A stretch of 64,000 bases of DNA, taken from assembly GCA_016711285.1 (NCBI GenBank), contig JADJTG010000012.1:463773-527772 (forward strand). Direction: 5' to 3'. Source of the stretch: Sphingobacteriales bacterium. GTDB lineage: Bacteria > Bacteroidota > Bacteroidia > Chitinophagales > UBA2359. Position 1 is the stretch's first letter. Each line of letters begins with the position of its first letter. A program made the position numbers and the translations under genes. The notes beneath the pieces are model-generated. The model saw nothing but the letters and a program-made list of their open reading frames with translations. It had not been told where the DNA came from and made no database searches. Shown in pieces: positions 18,825 through 28,093 of this stretch.

Positions 18825-18917
18825 TACATTCTTTCGGAGTGTTGTAGTTTGATTTCAAAAAAGAAAAACGGCAGTATTAAAATTATTTATTTTACTCATA
18901 TAAAAAAACAACCAAAA

Positions 18918-20204
18918 ATGCCAGAAAAAGCCATTTTACAATTACAGGGTAAATCCTACGAAATTGATACGGTGGAAGGAAGCGAGCACGAAGTTGCTTT
19001 GGATATAGAAAAATTAAGAGCAGAAACAGGCTTAGTAACCATTGATATAGGATATAAAAATACTGCCTCTACATACAGTTCCATTACATTTTTGGACGGC
19101 GAAGCGGGTATTTTGCACCATCGCGGCTATTCTATTGAAGATTTGGCAGCCAAATCCAGCTTTTTAGAAGTAGCCTATTTGCTCATCTACGGCGAATTGC
19201 CTTCCAAAGAACAATACGAAACTTTTTGTTCTAGCATTATGCGCCATACTTTGGTACACGAGTCTATCAAAAAGTTTTTAGACGCCTACCCCACCAACTC
19301 CCACCCGATGGGTCAATTGAGTTCGGTTATCGGCTCTTTGTCTGCATTTTATCCCGATTCCTTACACCCCTTGCGCTCACCGCAGGAAACCGACCTCACT
19401 ATTATTCGTCTGTTGGCAAAAATGCCTACAATGGTGTCGTGGATTTTCAAAAAGTCAGTCGGACATCCGGTTAATTATCCGAACAACAAATTGGATTACG
19501 TTTCTAATTTTCTGTATATGTTTTTCGGTGTGCGCCCCGAAGAGTATGAATTAGACCCCGTAATGGTGGATGCGATGAACAAGCTCCTCATTTTGCACGC
19601 CGACCACGAGCAAAACTGCTCCACGAGTACAGTGCGCATGGCGGGTTCTTCGCACGCACCTTTATATGCTTGTATTTCGGCGGGCATTTCGGCGTTGTGG
19701 GGTTCGCGGCATGGCGGTGCTAATCAGGCAGTAATAGAAATGCTCAGAAATATTGCCGCCGACGGGGGCAATGTGGATAATTATCTGGCAAAAGTAAAAG
19801 ACAAAAAACAAGGAGCCTTGCTGATGGGCTTCGGGCATCGCGTGTATAAAAACTTTGACCCGCGCGGCAAAATCATCAAAAAAGCCTGCGATGATGTGCT
19901 CAATAAATTGGGCATACACGACCCGCTTTTGGAAATAGCAAAAAAATTAGAAGAAGCTGCCCTCAAAGACGGCTATTTTGTAGAGCGCAAGCTGTATCCG
20001 AATGTAGATTTCTATTCGGGCATTATTTACCGCGCTATGGGCTTTCCGGTAGATATGTTTACGGTACTCTTTGCATTGGGACGCTTGCCGGGCTGGATAG
20101 CACACTGGCGCGAAATGATGATGGAAAATCAGCCTATTGCACGTCCGCGTCAGATTTACACAGGTGCTACTTCTCGCGCTTATGTAGATATGAACAAAAG
20201 ATAA
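18918..20204 (+). CDS. gltA: Citrate synthase (type II)
   Basis: 428 residues; condenses oxaloacetate and acetyl-CoA to start the TCA cycle. Catalytic and binding motifs are visible: HADHEQNCSTSTVRMAGSS with the first His, GSRHGGANQAVIEML, GFGHRVYKNFDPRG with the second catalytic His and Arg, and PNVDFYSGI with the catalytic Asp. The frame opens upstream at 18822, but the ATG at 18918 (MPEKAILQLQGKSYEIDTVEG) gives the normal hexameric type II N terminus. A strong terminator lies 42 bases after the stop. Confidence 0.96.
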   Translation: MPEKAILQLQGKSYEIDTVEGSEHEVALDIEKLRAETGLVTIDIGYKNTASTYSSITFLDGEAGILHHRGYSIEDLAAKSSFLEVAYLLIYGELPSKEQYETFCSSIMRHTLVHESIKKFLDAYPTNSHPMGQLSSVIGSLSAFYPDSLHPLRSPQETDLTIIRLLAKMPTMVSWIFKKSVGHPVNYPNNKLDYVSNFLYMFFGVRPEEYELDPVMVDAMNKLLILHADHEQNCSTSTVRMAGSSHAPLYACISAGISALWGSRHGGANQAVIEMLRNIAADGGNVDNYLAKVKDKKQGALLMGFGHRVYKNFDPRGKIIKKACDDVLNKLGIHDPLLEIAKKLEEAALKDGYFVERKLYPNVDFYSGIIYRAMGFPVDMFTVLFALGRLPGWIAHWREMMMENQPIARPRQIYTGATSRAYVDMNKR

Positions 20205-20245
20205 GCGGCGCATTTTATTGATAGTTGATACAGTGGAAGATAAAA

Positions 20246-20280
20246 AAAGAGCGGTTGTTTTTTTAAAACAACCGCTCTTT
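20246..20280. terminator. Bidirectional rho-independent terminator
   Basis: A 16-bp perfect stem (20246-20261 and 20265-20280; core AGAGCGGTTGTTTT) with a 3-base loop and A/T runs on both sides. It can serve gltA on the plus strand and the protease gene on the minus strand. Confidence 0.85.
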
Positions 20281-20410
20281 TTATTTTCATCAGGCAGATG
20301 TATTGAACCTGCCAATTTTTATGTTTCTGATAAAAATTAAAAATTCAACACGTCATTGTTATAAAATATAAAACAATTTTACCGTTGAAAACTCAATCTC
20401 TTTCTTTCTT

Positions 20411-23400
20411 TTATTGCTTAATAATTTTTTCTGCAAAAATTTCATCTTCCGTAATAATATACAACCAATATACACCCGCCGCTTGTGCTTGCAGTTGATG
20501 AATATTTTGTGTGCCCGTTTTCAGCGTTTGTGTAAATATCAACTTGCCTTGTATATCGTAGCATTTCAGCAAGGCGGCGGCTGTTCCTTTGTGATGCACA
20601 TAAAAGTTTGTGTTGAAAGGATTGGGATATAGCTCAAATATCGCCGTCGGACTGAGGGTGGTGATGCCGGTAAATACTTGTATATTTTGGCAAAAATTGA
20701 TGTTTTGTCCGCACAGATTCACGGCAGTTAAGCATACTTCGTAGTTGCCGTCATCAACAAACTGATGTTCTGGGTTTTGTTCGCTGCTGTTGCTGCCATC
20801 GCCGAAGTTCCATTCCCAATCTGTAAAAGTACCCACTGTTTGTGCCGCGAAAGTAGCTACACCGTTGCCACCCACTGTGCTTTCAAACAAGAGGCTTTGT
20901 TGGGAGCAATCCACCGTTATATTTTGGCAGGCAGTTTGCTCGCCACAGATATTGCTCGCGGTGAGGCATATTTGATAAGTACCCGCCGCCGCAAAAGTAT
21001 GTTGCAAATTAGTGCCGCTGCTGCCATCTCCGTAATCAATAACAAAATTGCTGAAGTCGGAAGAATTATTGGAAAGCGAAACGCTCAGATATTGTTGGTT
21101 TTGTATGGACAAACCCACCTGCGGCAGCAAACAGGTAACATTGATGGTTTGGCAATATTGAGCGGGATTATCGCAACTGTTTTGAGCCGAGAGACACACT
21201 TCATAAGTACCTTCCTGTGCAAAAGTATGTGTAACAATTGCGCCCATCTGTACAACCGTGCCATCGCCGAAATCCCACATTAAAGTATTGTAATTGGTAG
21301 AGCCTTCACCATTAAAAGTAACCTGCAAATTATTGTTAGTGCTCACATTGTAATACGCCGAAGCGTTGGGCTGTATCGTTATAAAGTCGGTATCGGTATG
21401 CGAGATATTTTCATTGCCGTTGCTCACCGTAAGCGATACGCCGTAGTTGCCGCTGTTGCTGTAAATTACCGAAGGGGTGCTGATATTGTTGGCGGTGAGG
21501 AGGGTAGCTCCTGAAAAATCCCACTGCCACGCATTGGGCGAGCCGTTACTGTTGTCGTAAAAATAAATCGTATCGCCTACGCAAGCCACCTGCGAAGATG
21601 CCGTAAAAGCAGCAATCAGTGCGGTAGTATCGTTGTTGATACAAAAATCAATTTGCGCGGAGCAGCCTTCTCCATCGGCATTATACATACAATCGCCAAA
21701 AACACCGCCTATCTGCTCCACCAAAGCACCGTTGTTGTACAGTGTAAAATTGCCGTCATCTTCAACAAACTCTGTAAAATTGCTCAAACCATCTCCCCAC
21801 GAATCGTACAAATATAAACTATAGCAGCCTTCACTCAAACAATATTCTTTATCAATCAGTATATTATTTGCAAAACCTTCTTCTGTTAAAACAACTTCAT
21901 TGAGTTCATCGGTAATTTCAAAAGAAATTTCATTGCCATAATTATCGGTTGCCAACTCAATAGCAATAGAATTTCCGTATATCACTTCAAAAGCATTGGT
22001 TTTTTCGTTGTTTTGAAGATTTTCATCACTCATACCATTTAAAGCGGCAATTTCTACGCTGTAAATGTGCGCATCGGGCATTATATTGGATAGCACAGGC
22101 AAATTAATTTCTTGGATTTGACCTTGTGTGAGATAACCGTTCCACACGAAGGTTTGTATTTCCTGTGCATCTAATTGAATGTGGAATAAAATTTGGGTGA
22201 GCGGATTAATACCCATATTTTTTACTTGTGCTTTTGGAGTAAAGGTGTTTTCATTGCAATAATTTCCCTGCGGTTCATTAATAAATAAAAGGCTGGCATC
22301 TAATTGCAAAGGAGTAGCATTACAATATTCTCCATCGGTCATAATAATATCATTGTCGGGGTTGAGCCAATCTTTTAAGCGCGTACCGGGGGTTTGTCCG
22401 TTGTTCCACGAAATATTAAAACGACCATAAATATCCGATTCTTCGGGCGTAACGCAGGAAGCCCCACCGCCGTAGAGTTGTCCTACAATACGATGGTTTT
22501 GGTCGTAAAGCGGCGAGCCGGAAGAGCCGGGTTCGGTGGTGCCGTCGTCCCATACCATTTCCCAAAAATTATCGCTTTCCACCGCAGGATTATAATCAAA
22601 AGTAATTTTTTTAATATCGCCCGCCGGATGGTGAATGGCGGTCATTGCCGTACCTGCTACATTTTGTGCCGACCAACCCGAATAAAAAATATTGTAAGCA
22701 GCGGGAATGGGTTCAGCGAGTTCCAACAAAGTAAAGTCGCTGTTGGCAGAAGTAGCCCGCAATATAGCTCCCGATACAGTTTGGTCTGTAGGTCCATCGG
22801 CGTTTGTACAAGAAGGGCTTTCGTAGTTGAACATAAATATCCAATTCTGCATATTGCTATCGTTGCAATGGTTGGCGGTCAAAAAATAGGGCGTACAATC
22901 TTTGCGTATGTTGCTCAATATTGCACCTGTGCAACCTCTGAAACCCCCACTTAAAATTAAGGCTACAGAAGATTTTTCCTGTTGCCAATCGGCAGCTTCT
23001 GGGCAATTAACGTTGTTGTTGCAAGTACCTGAATCTCCGTAATCTTTTTGTTCGTGATGATAAAAATCGCGGTAGCCGTGCACCGCTTTTGAAACATTAA
23101 TAATTCCCTGTCCGGCAACTGCCGCAGGCTCATAATATTCCAGCACACAATAATCGCCTTTTACCAAGCCAGTGGCAAAAGTTTGATAGCTTTTATTGTT
23201 AAAATTTGTAAAAGCTCCTAAAATACTGTTGAGTTCTTTGTTGTATAAAAAGAAAGTAGCACCTTGCGGCAAATAAAAATGAGAATACTGCAAATTGATA
23301 GATGTGGCACCTTCGGCACTAATAGCGCAACGCCACAAACGGTCGCCGTTGGGGAGCATTTCCCATAAACCCGCATTTTGCAAAGTAATATCAACGGCTA

Positions 23401-23629
23401 TTTCTTTTCCAAAACGGTAAGGTTTGCCTTTTTCATTATAATATATTTTATCTTCTTCCATCAATTGCGCTACATCAACAGCAGGCAAAGGAACAGAAGG
23501 AATTTCTTGCGATAAATAGGACTTCTCAAAACTATAAGGCACCCCGCCCTGACTGACCTGCGCCTGTAAAGAAGATATATGGAGTGATAAAAATAAAACG
23601 ATGATTTCCCAAAATTGGATTTTTTTCAT
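20411..23629 (-). CDS. Secreted trypsin-like (lysyl-endopeptidase type) protease with PKD domains and T9SS type A tail
   Basis: 1,072 residues. Signal peptide ends near HISSLQAQ. A propeptide region is followed by an S1-type protease domain of the lysyl endopeptidase group with the full triad: His254 in YFLTANHC, Asp298 in ANSDFTLLEL and Ser370 in PGSSGSPLYD. After it come an Ig-like segment, four PKD-like repeats with FGDG/YGDG turns (MWDFGDGTVVQMG; EWNFGDGSNSSEQNPEHQF), and a C-terminal sorting domain (FELYPNPFNTNFYVHH ... YDIQGKLIFTQTL). It should be exported by T9SS to degrade external protein. Specificity for Lys is inferred from family resemblance only. The gene is intact. Confidence 0.88.
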   Translation of the reverse strand: MKKIQFWEIIVLFLSLHISSLQAQVSQGGVPYSFEKSYLSQEIPSVPLPAVDVAQLMEEDKIYYNEKGKPYRFGKEIAVDITLQNAGLWEMLPNGDRLWRCAISAEGATSINLQYSHFYLPQGATFFLYNKELNSILGAFTNFNNKSYQTFATGLVKGDYCVLEYYEPAAVAGQGIINVSKAVHGYRDFYHHEQKDYGDSGTCNNNVNCPEAADWQQEKSSVALILSGGFRGCTGAILSNIRKDCTPYFLTANHCNDSNMQNWIFMFNYESPSCTNADGPTDQTVSGAILRATSANSDFTLLELAEPIPAAYNIFYSGWSAQNVAGTAMTAIHHPAGDIKKITFDYNPAVESDNFWEMVWDDGTTEPGSSGSPLYDQNHRIVGQLYGGGASCVTPEESDIYGRFNISWNNGQTPGTRLKDWLNPDNDIIMTDGEYCNATPLQLDASLLFINEPQGNYCNENTFTPKAQVKNMGINPLTQILFHIQLDAQEIQTFVWNGYLTQGQIQEINLPVLSNIMPDAHIYSVEIAALNGMSDENLQNNEKTNAFEVIYGNSIAIELATDNYGNEISFEITDELNEVVLTEEGFANNILIDKEYCLSEGCYSLYLYDSWGDGLSNFTEFVEDDGNFTLYNNGALVEQIGGVFGDCMYNADGEGCSAQIDFCINNDTTALIAAFTASSQVACVGDTIYFYDNSNGSPNAWQWDFSGATLLTANNISTPSVIYSNSGNYGVSLTVSNGNENISHTDTDFITIQPNASAYYNVSTNNNLQVTFNGEGSTNYNTLMWDFGDGTVVQMGAIVTHTFAQEGTYEVCLSAQNSCDNPAQYCQTINVTCLLPQVGLSIQNQQYLSVSLSNNSSDFSNFVIDYGDGSSGTNLQHTFAAAGTYQICLTASNICGEQTACQNITVDCSQQSLLFESTVGGNGVATFAAQTVGTFTDWEWNFGDGSNSSEQNPEHQFVDDGNYEVCLTAVNLCGQNINFCQNIQVFTGITTLSPTAIFELYPNPFNTNFYVHHKGTAAALLKCYDIQGKLIFTQTLKTGTQNIHQLQAQAAGVYWLYIITEDEIFAEKIIKQ

Positions 23630-23752
23630 ATCAAATCAGAATAAAATAAACTAAAAAATAAAGGGCTAAATATAAAGCTAAAAAATAGAAGAAAATTCAT
23701 GATTTTTGCAATCTGTATAAAAATTGCTATTTCTGTATATCATTTTTTTTGT

Positions 23753-24700
23753 ATGAACGGGCGAAAGATATGGGCGATAGGTTGTTTTTTGTGGTCTGCA
23801 CAATTTTTACAGGCACAAACAGAAACGGTGGCATCTTCTTTGAGAGCCATACCGAACCACACCGAAATTGGCACTGCTGCTCCTTTTGAGCTGCGCATAG
23901 AAAGCCGCACACCTGCTGCTGCATCGGTGCAGTGGAAATCTTGGGGCGAGCGATTGGATACTTTTGAAATCGTTGAAAAAACACCTGTAGAAACCCGCGA
24001 CTCCGGTGATTGGGTTATCGAGAGCCAAACACTCACGCTCATGGCGTGGGATAGCGGTTATCACGTCATTAAGCCCCTGATACTTGCCACTGCACAAGGC
24101 GACACGCTGCGCAGTAAAGCCCTCTTGATACAAGTAGCACCGCCGCCGCAAGTGGATATCAATCAAGCACCACGCCCCTTAGCACCGCCCTTAGCAGTAG
24201 CGCGCGACTGGTGGGGCTTATTGAAAAATTTTATACGCTCGTATGGGTTATACATATTATTAGTTGCCGCCGCCTTGTGGTGGTTTTTTCGCCGCAAAAA
24301 TCGCACTCCAAAACCGCTTGCACCCGTATCTGCGCCGCCTGCGTCTGTATATACACCAAAAGAGAATGCACTGTCGGCACTCAAAAAGCTATCTCGCCAA
24401 CAACTTTGGCAAAAAGGCGAAGTAGAACAACATTACATACAACTTTCGGATATTGTGCGTACTTATATAGAAACACGCTTTGAATTACCCGCCCTTGAAT
24501 CCACGACCGCCGAAATTATACAGTCGGTCAAACGCCACACCACCATAGAACCCTTGGCGGCGGAGCGGCTGCGCAAAATGCTCTTGCTTGCCGATATGGT
24601 AAAGTTTGCCCAAACACAACCCGACCTCAGCGACAACGAAAGAAGCATTCAGGACATAGAGCGTTGGATAAAAGCCGCCGATATTCGCCAACGAAAATAA
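23753..24700 (+). CDS. BatD/DUF4381-like membrane protein
   Basis: 315 residues from the ATG at 23753 (the frame opens at 23699). Signal peptide (KIWAIGCFLWSAQFLQAQ), a periplasmic beta-rich domain, a Pro-rich linker, one membrane helix at about residues 163-180 (RSYGLYILLVAAALWWFF), and a cytoplasmic helical domain (LSALKKLSRQQLWQKGEVEQ ... LSDIVRTYIETRFELPALES). This layout matches the protein usually found between DUF58 and BatA in MoxR-Bat operons. Here it stands alone, 20 kb from the moxR-DUF58 pair. Role, probably in envelope homeostasis, is inferred. Confidence 0.65.
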   Translation: MNGRKIWAIGCFLWSAQFLQAQTETVASSLRAIPNHTEIGTAAPFELRIESRTPAAASVQWKSWGERLDTFEIVEKTPVETRDSGDWVIESQTLTLMAWDSGYHVIKPLILATAQGDTLRSKALLIQVAPPPQVDINQAPRPLAPPLAVARDWWGLLKNFIRSYGLYILLVAAALWWFFRRKNRTPKPLAPVSAPPASVYTPKENALSALKKLSRQQLWQKGEVEQHYIQLSDIVRTYIETRFELPALESTTAEIIQSVKRHTTIEPLAAERLRKMLLLADMVKFAQTQPDLSDNERSIQDIERWIKAADIRQRK

Positions 24701-24714
24701 TAAACGGGCAGTGC

Positions 24715-25773
24715 TTACAATTTGGCGGCACGCAGCACACTTTCTATTTGGCGCACACGGTCGCGCTTTTTGAGGTTAGGTACAAACAAAAACGCATCTA
24801 ATACCACAATGCGCTCGCCATCATCAATTATATAATTAACAAAAGGACCGGCGGTGCTTTCGCGGGTCATTTCCCACTGTCCGCGAACTTCGAGTGCATT
24901 GCGCCCACTGATTTGGAGGGGGGTTACAAAAAAACGTTTGGTGGTATCGCTGCGCATATAAGAGCCTTCGGTTTCGCTTTTTACCAAACGCTTACCCAAA
25001 GTGTCGCGTACAGCTAAGGCTTGTTTGAGTGTAAAAGCAGCACCACTTTTTTTGGAAGCAGTATAAAGCAAATAATTATCTACTTCGCCGTTTGCCAGCT
25101 CGCGACGATACCACCCTGCATTGCCTTGCTCGGCAGCCGGCTGATAGCCTTTGGGAAGGTTGATATAAATGTTATATTTATTGCCGATGCGGTCTTGTTT
25201 TTCTTTATCCTCACCGCCCGAAATTTCCACCGAAAGGGCTTTTTTATCTTCTACCACATTGAGCATAGCTACCACATCGCGATGATAGCGCAGCAGATTA
25301 TTCAACAAACTGTCTTTCTGTTCGCCGTAAATGTAGATAATTTGCTGAGGGTCGGCGTATAAATTGCTTTTAATGGTCATAAAATCGCGGATAAGTGTAT
25401 TGGGCGTATTTTTTATTGCCGCCGCTTGCTGTGACGCTTCATTTTTTTGGCTCAAATCCGCCACCCACAGTATGGAGTTCGCTTTTTTGTGTTGCTGCTC
25501 AAAGGTTTGAGGCGTTGCATAAATAATATCAAAGGTGGGTTCGTGGAGCGTAAGCCCCTGAAAAGAAGCGTTCAATGCTGCGCGTATTGTTTTGCCGATG
25601 GTGTCGTTTTCCCATAAATCTTTTTCCATTACCACCACTATTTCATTTACAGCATAGGCGGTTTTGATATGAGTGGCGGCAGAGGTGGTTTGTTGTTTAG
25701 GGGTGCTTTCTTTGCAGGCGTTTAAACTGATGCCTATCCCAAAAAGAACAATAAAGCAAAAAAGTGTGCGCAT
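24715..25773 (-). CDS. DUF4837 family lipoprotein
   Basis: 352 residues from Met at 25773 (MRTLFCFIVLFGIGISLNAC); the Cys of LNAC is a lipobox, so the protein is probably membrane anchored. The body (NEIVVVMEKDLWENDTIGK ... TFDIIYATPQTFEQQHKKAN ... YIYGEQKDSLLNNLLRYHRD) and the second half (VEISGGEDKEKQDRIGNKYN) match DUF4837, a Bacteroidota family without known function. The next gene, on the opposite strand, converges with only 14 bases between the stops. Confidence 0.8.
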   Translation of the reverse strand: MRTLFCFIVLFGIGISLNACKESTPKQQTTSAATHIKTAYAVNEIVVVMEKDLWENDTIGKTIRAALNASFQGLTLHEPTFDIIYATPQTFEQQHKKANSILWVADLSQKNEASQQAAAIKNTPNTLIRDFMTIKSNLYADPQQIIYIYGEQKDSLLNNLLRYHRDVVAMLNVVEDKKALSVEISGGEDKEKQDRIGNKYNIYINLPKGYQPAAEQGNAGWYRRELANGEVDNYLLYTASKKSGAAFTLKQALAVRDTLGKRLVKSETEGSYMRSDTTKRFFVTPLQISGRNALEVRGQWEMTRESTAGPFVNYIIDDGERIVVLDAFLFVPNLKKRDRVRQIESVLRAAKL

Positions 25774-25872
25774 ATATAAAAAAAAATGAATAAACAAATT
25801 GAAGTGCGAAGTTACATTTAATTGCTTGTATTTGTAAGGCTATACCCCACGAATTACATTGATTTTTACACA

Positions 25873-25907
25873 AAAAAACCTCCGACTATGCAAGTCGGAG
25901 GTTTTTT
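25873..25907. terminator. Rho-independent terminator
   Basis: CCTCCGACT (25879-25887) pairs with AGTCGGAGG (25893-25901), extended by A6 and T6 to a 15-bp stem, with a 5-base loop. It lies just after the stop of the minus-strand oligopeptide-binding gene. Confidence 0.8.
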
Positions 25908-25926
25908 GTACATAAAAAAGATAAAT

Positions 25927-27734
25927 TTATAAAGCAGTTGCCGAAAATCCTTTGTTGAGCTGTAAGCCGCCGCCCCAATAACCCGGGTCGCGTGCGCCTT
26001 CGTGGATATTCGTGAAGCGTTTGTGGATAATATTGCGCTGAGTGCCATTATACAAAAAGATATAAGGAACTTCATCGTGTAATATTTCCTGCATACGATA
26101 ATAGAGCAATTTGCGTTTTGCGGGGTCTAATTCGCGGTTAATATCTTCAATGAGGCGGTCGCTTTCGGCATTACCAAAGCCTACATAATTGCTGCCGCCG
26201 TTTTGAGAGGTGGTATGAAAAATTTGTTTCATATCACTCGGGCGTGGGTCTTGCACCCAAGCACCATAAAACATATTGATTTTTCCTTTTTTCAAATTTT
26301 CCAAATATACGCTCCAATCCATCGGTACTACTTCTATTTCTATCCCTACTTTGCGTGCTTCTTCTTTCAAAGCCAAACCCACTTTTTTACGAATGTCGTT
26401 GCCTTGATTGAAGTTGAATATCAATTTAAAATCGGTTGTTTTACCGTTGATTTTTTTATCTACAATACCATTTCCATCGCTATCTGTCCAGCCTGCTTCT
26501 GATAGCAATGTTTTAGCTTTTTGAGGGTCAAAGGCATAAGGCTGGATATTTTTATCATAATTCATAGTATCCAACGGGGAGATAGGTCCAATGGTGCGCG
26601 TTTGAAGATTATGCAAAATTTTTGCATTAATATTATCGGCATCTATCAAATGAGCCAAAGCCTGCCGCACTTTTTTATCTTGCAAAAGCGGCGATTTTGT
26701 ATTCAAGCCGATGTAGGAATAGCTGATAAGTGGCGGGTTGGATTTTTGGAAGTTTTCACGCAATTTATCCGACTCATCAATTTTTACCCACTCGTCAGGG
26801 GGCAAAGCGTGAACAATATCCAATTTTTCACCTTTGGCGGTGGTGATTGCCGTTGGAAATTCATTGATGGTTTCAAACACTATGCGCTGAGGTCCTTTAT
26901 CAAACATAAAACCATTGTTGCCACCTGCGAGTTTATCGCCCCACCAATTGGCTTTGCGCTCCAAAATAATGCGCTGGTTGGTGTTCCATTGCGAAAAGGC
27001 ATAAGGACCGGAGCCGTTGATAAATCCTTTTTCGCGCGAGTATTTGGTATCGTTGTATTCTTTAGCAAATTCTTCTGCTTTGGTGCCGGCGGGCATTTTT
27101 CCGGCAGCAAAATCTTTCAGTTTAACATCTTTCATCAAACTTTTGCGGTCGTATAAATGCTCTGGGATAATCCATATATCATTACCGGTAACGTGATCCC
27201 ACAACATATAAGGCTCGTCCCAAATAAAAGAAAACTTCATCGGATTGCTTGGGTCGTACTGAAAATCAACCACATGCTCTATGTAGGGACGAAGCGTGGG
27301 GGCATCTACTTTTTTATTGAGTACCGCCATAAAGCTAAACTCTACATCGCGTGGTGTAATGGGCTTTCCATCGTCCCAGGTCATGCCGTCACGAAGTTCA
27401 TAATTAATTTTCATGGCGGGTTTTCCGTTGAGTTCTATATTTTCTACAGTAGGCAATGCCTTTGCCATCCAGGGCATCAGTTGCAAAGTAGTAAAATCAA
27501 TTTCAAGGAGTTTCTGCATCATATAGCGTTTGATTTCAGAGCCTTGCGAATCACTGATATTCGTAGGGTGCAGTCCCTGCGCATCAGACAAGCTATGTAT
27601 CACTACTTGGTCTTTGTATTCTTTGTTGCCGTCACCACCGCCGACATCGCTTTTGCAAGCAGAAAAAGAAATAAACATTTGCGCCAGCAAGCAAAATGTA
27701 ACTGCCGACTTGGTGCATCTAAAATTTGTTTCAT
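25927..27734 (-). CDS. ABC transporter substrate-binding lipoprotein (family 5, peptide type), likely start frameshift
   Basis: About 602 residues. Family 5 solute-binding motifs: INYELRDGMTWDDGKPITP, DVEFSFMAVLN, INGSGPYAFSQWNTNQRIIL, KKVRQALAHLIDADNIN, and ILHDEVPYIFLYNG near the end. It would bind oligopeptides or similar solutes at the membrane; no permease genes are adjacent. The frame runs open to 27810, but an ATG at 27734 preceded by a promoter-like box reads MKQI in the next frame; one extra T in the T4 run at 27721-27724 would give MKQIFRCTKSAVTFCLLAQM then FISFSAC, a perfect lipoprotein signal. I therefore place the start at 27734 and treat the shift as a probable error. Confidence 0.82.
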
Positions 27735-27805
27735 GTAAAAAAGAAGAGGTTTGGTTGGTTGTATATATCGTAAAAAAAACGTTTGGAATAGAGTTTATTA
27801 TATCA

Positions 27806-27816
27806 TGCAAAGATTA
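27806..27816 (-). promoter_or_regulatory. Candidate promoter of the substrate-binding gene
   Basis: On the minus strand this reads TAATCTTTGCA, close to the TAnnTTTGC -7 element but with one extra base. Its place about 70 bases upstream of 27734 supports that start over 27810. Confidence 0.3.
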
Positions 27817-27864
27817 AAAGTAGTACAATATTTTAATAAAAACATACAAAAAAGGTTAAATAAA

Positions 27865-27897
27865 AAAAGCCTGACAGAAGAACTCCGTTAGGCTTTT
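27865..27897 (-). terminator. Rho-independent terminator
   Basis: Arms AAAAGCCTGAC and GTTAGGCTTTT form an 11-bp stem with one G-T pair. Read on the minus strand it ends in a T7 run, so it should terminate porP transcription. Confidence 0.55.
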
Positions 27898-27920
27898 AGA
27901 ATTTTTTCCAAAACATTAAA

Positions 27921-28093
27921 ATGACAAATTATAAAAAATTACCTGTGAATTCATAGAATATAGAATATTAAATGAAGGTCACATAAATGATGATATAGTT
28001 TTTAAAAACGGTAAAAAAGTAGCTCTTACTTTTGGTGCAATGCCTACTTTTTCAGAAAAAACAATAAATATTAAAAACGAGGACAAGACATAG
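27921..28093 (+). pseudogene. Possible small-protein remnant antisense to the porP 3' end
   Basis: From the ATG at 27921 the frame gives MTNYKKLPVNS and stops; one base over, it continues without a stop for 48 codons as EFIEYRILNEGHINDDIVFK, then NGKKVALTFGAMPTFSEKTI and ends at 28091-28093. Composition is protein-like, and one indel near 27948 would join the two. It overlaps the last 23 bases of porP. No family recognised; could be chance. Confidence 0.25.

Larger units (their letters stand above)
18624..18917. other. 294-base gap between htpG and gltA
   Basis: Holds a perfect 12-bp hairpin (CATCTTTCGGAG at 18676-18687, CTCCGAAAGATG at 18698-18709) with no T run after it, and a TAGCTTTG box at 18817-18824 that is a candidate -7 element for gltA. 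A second CTTTCGGAG copy occurs at about 18831. No coding signal seen. Confidence 0.45.
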
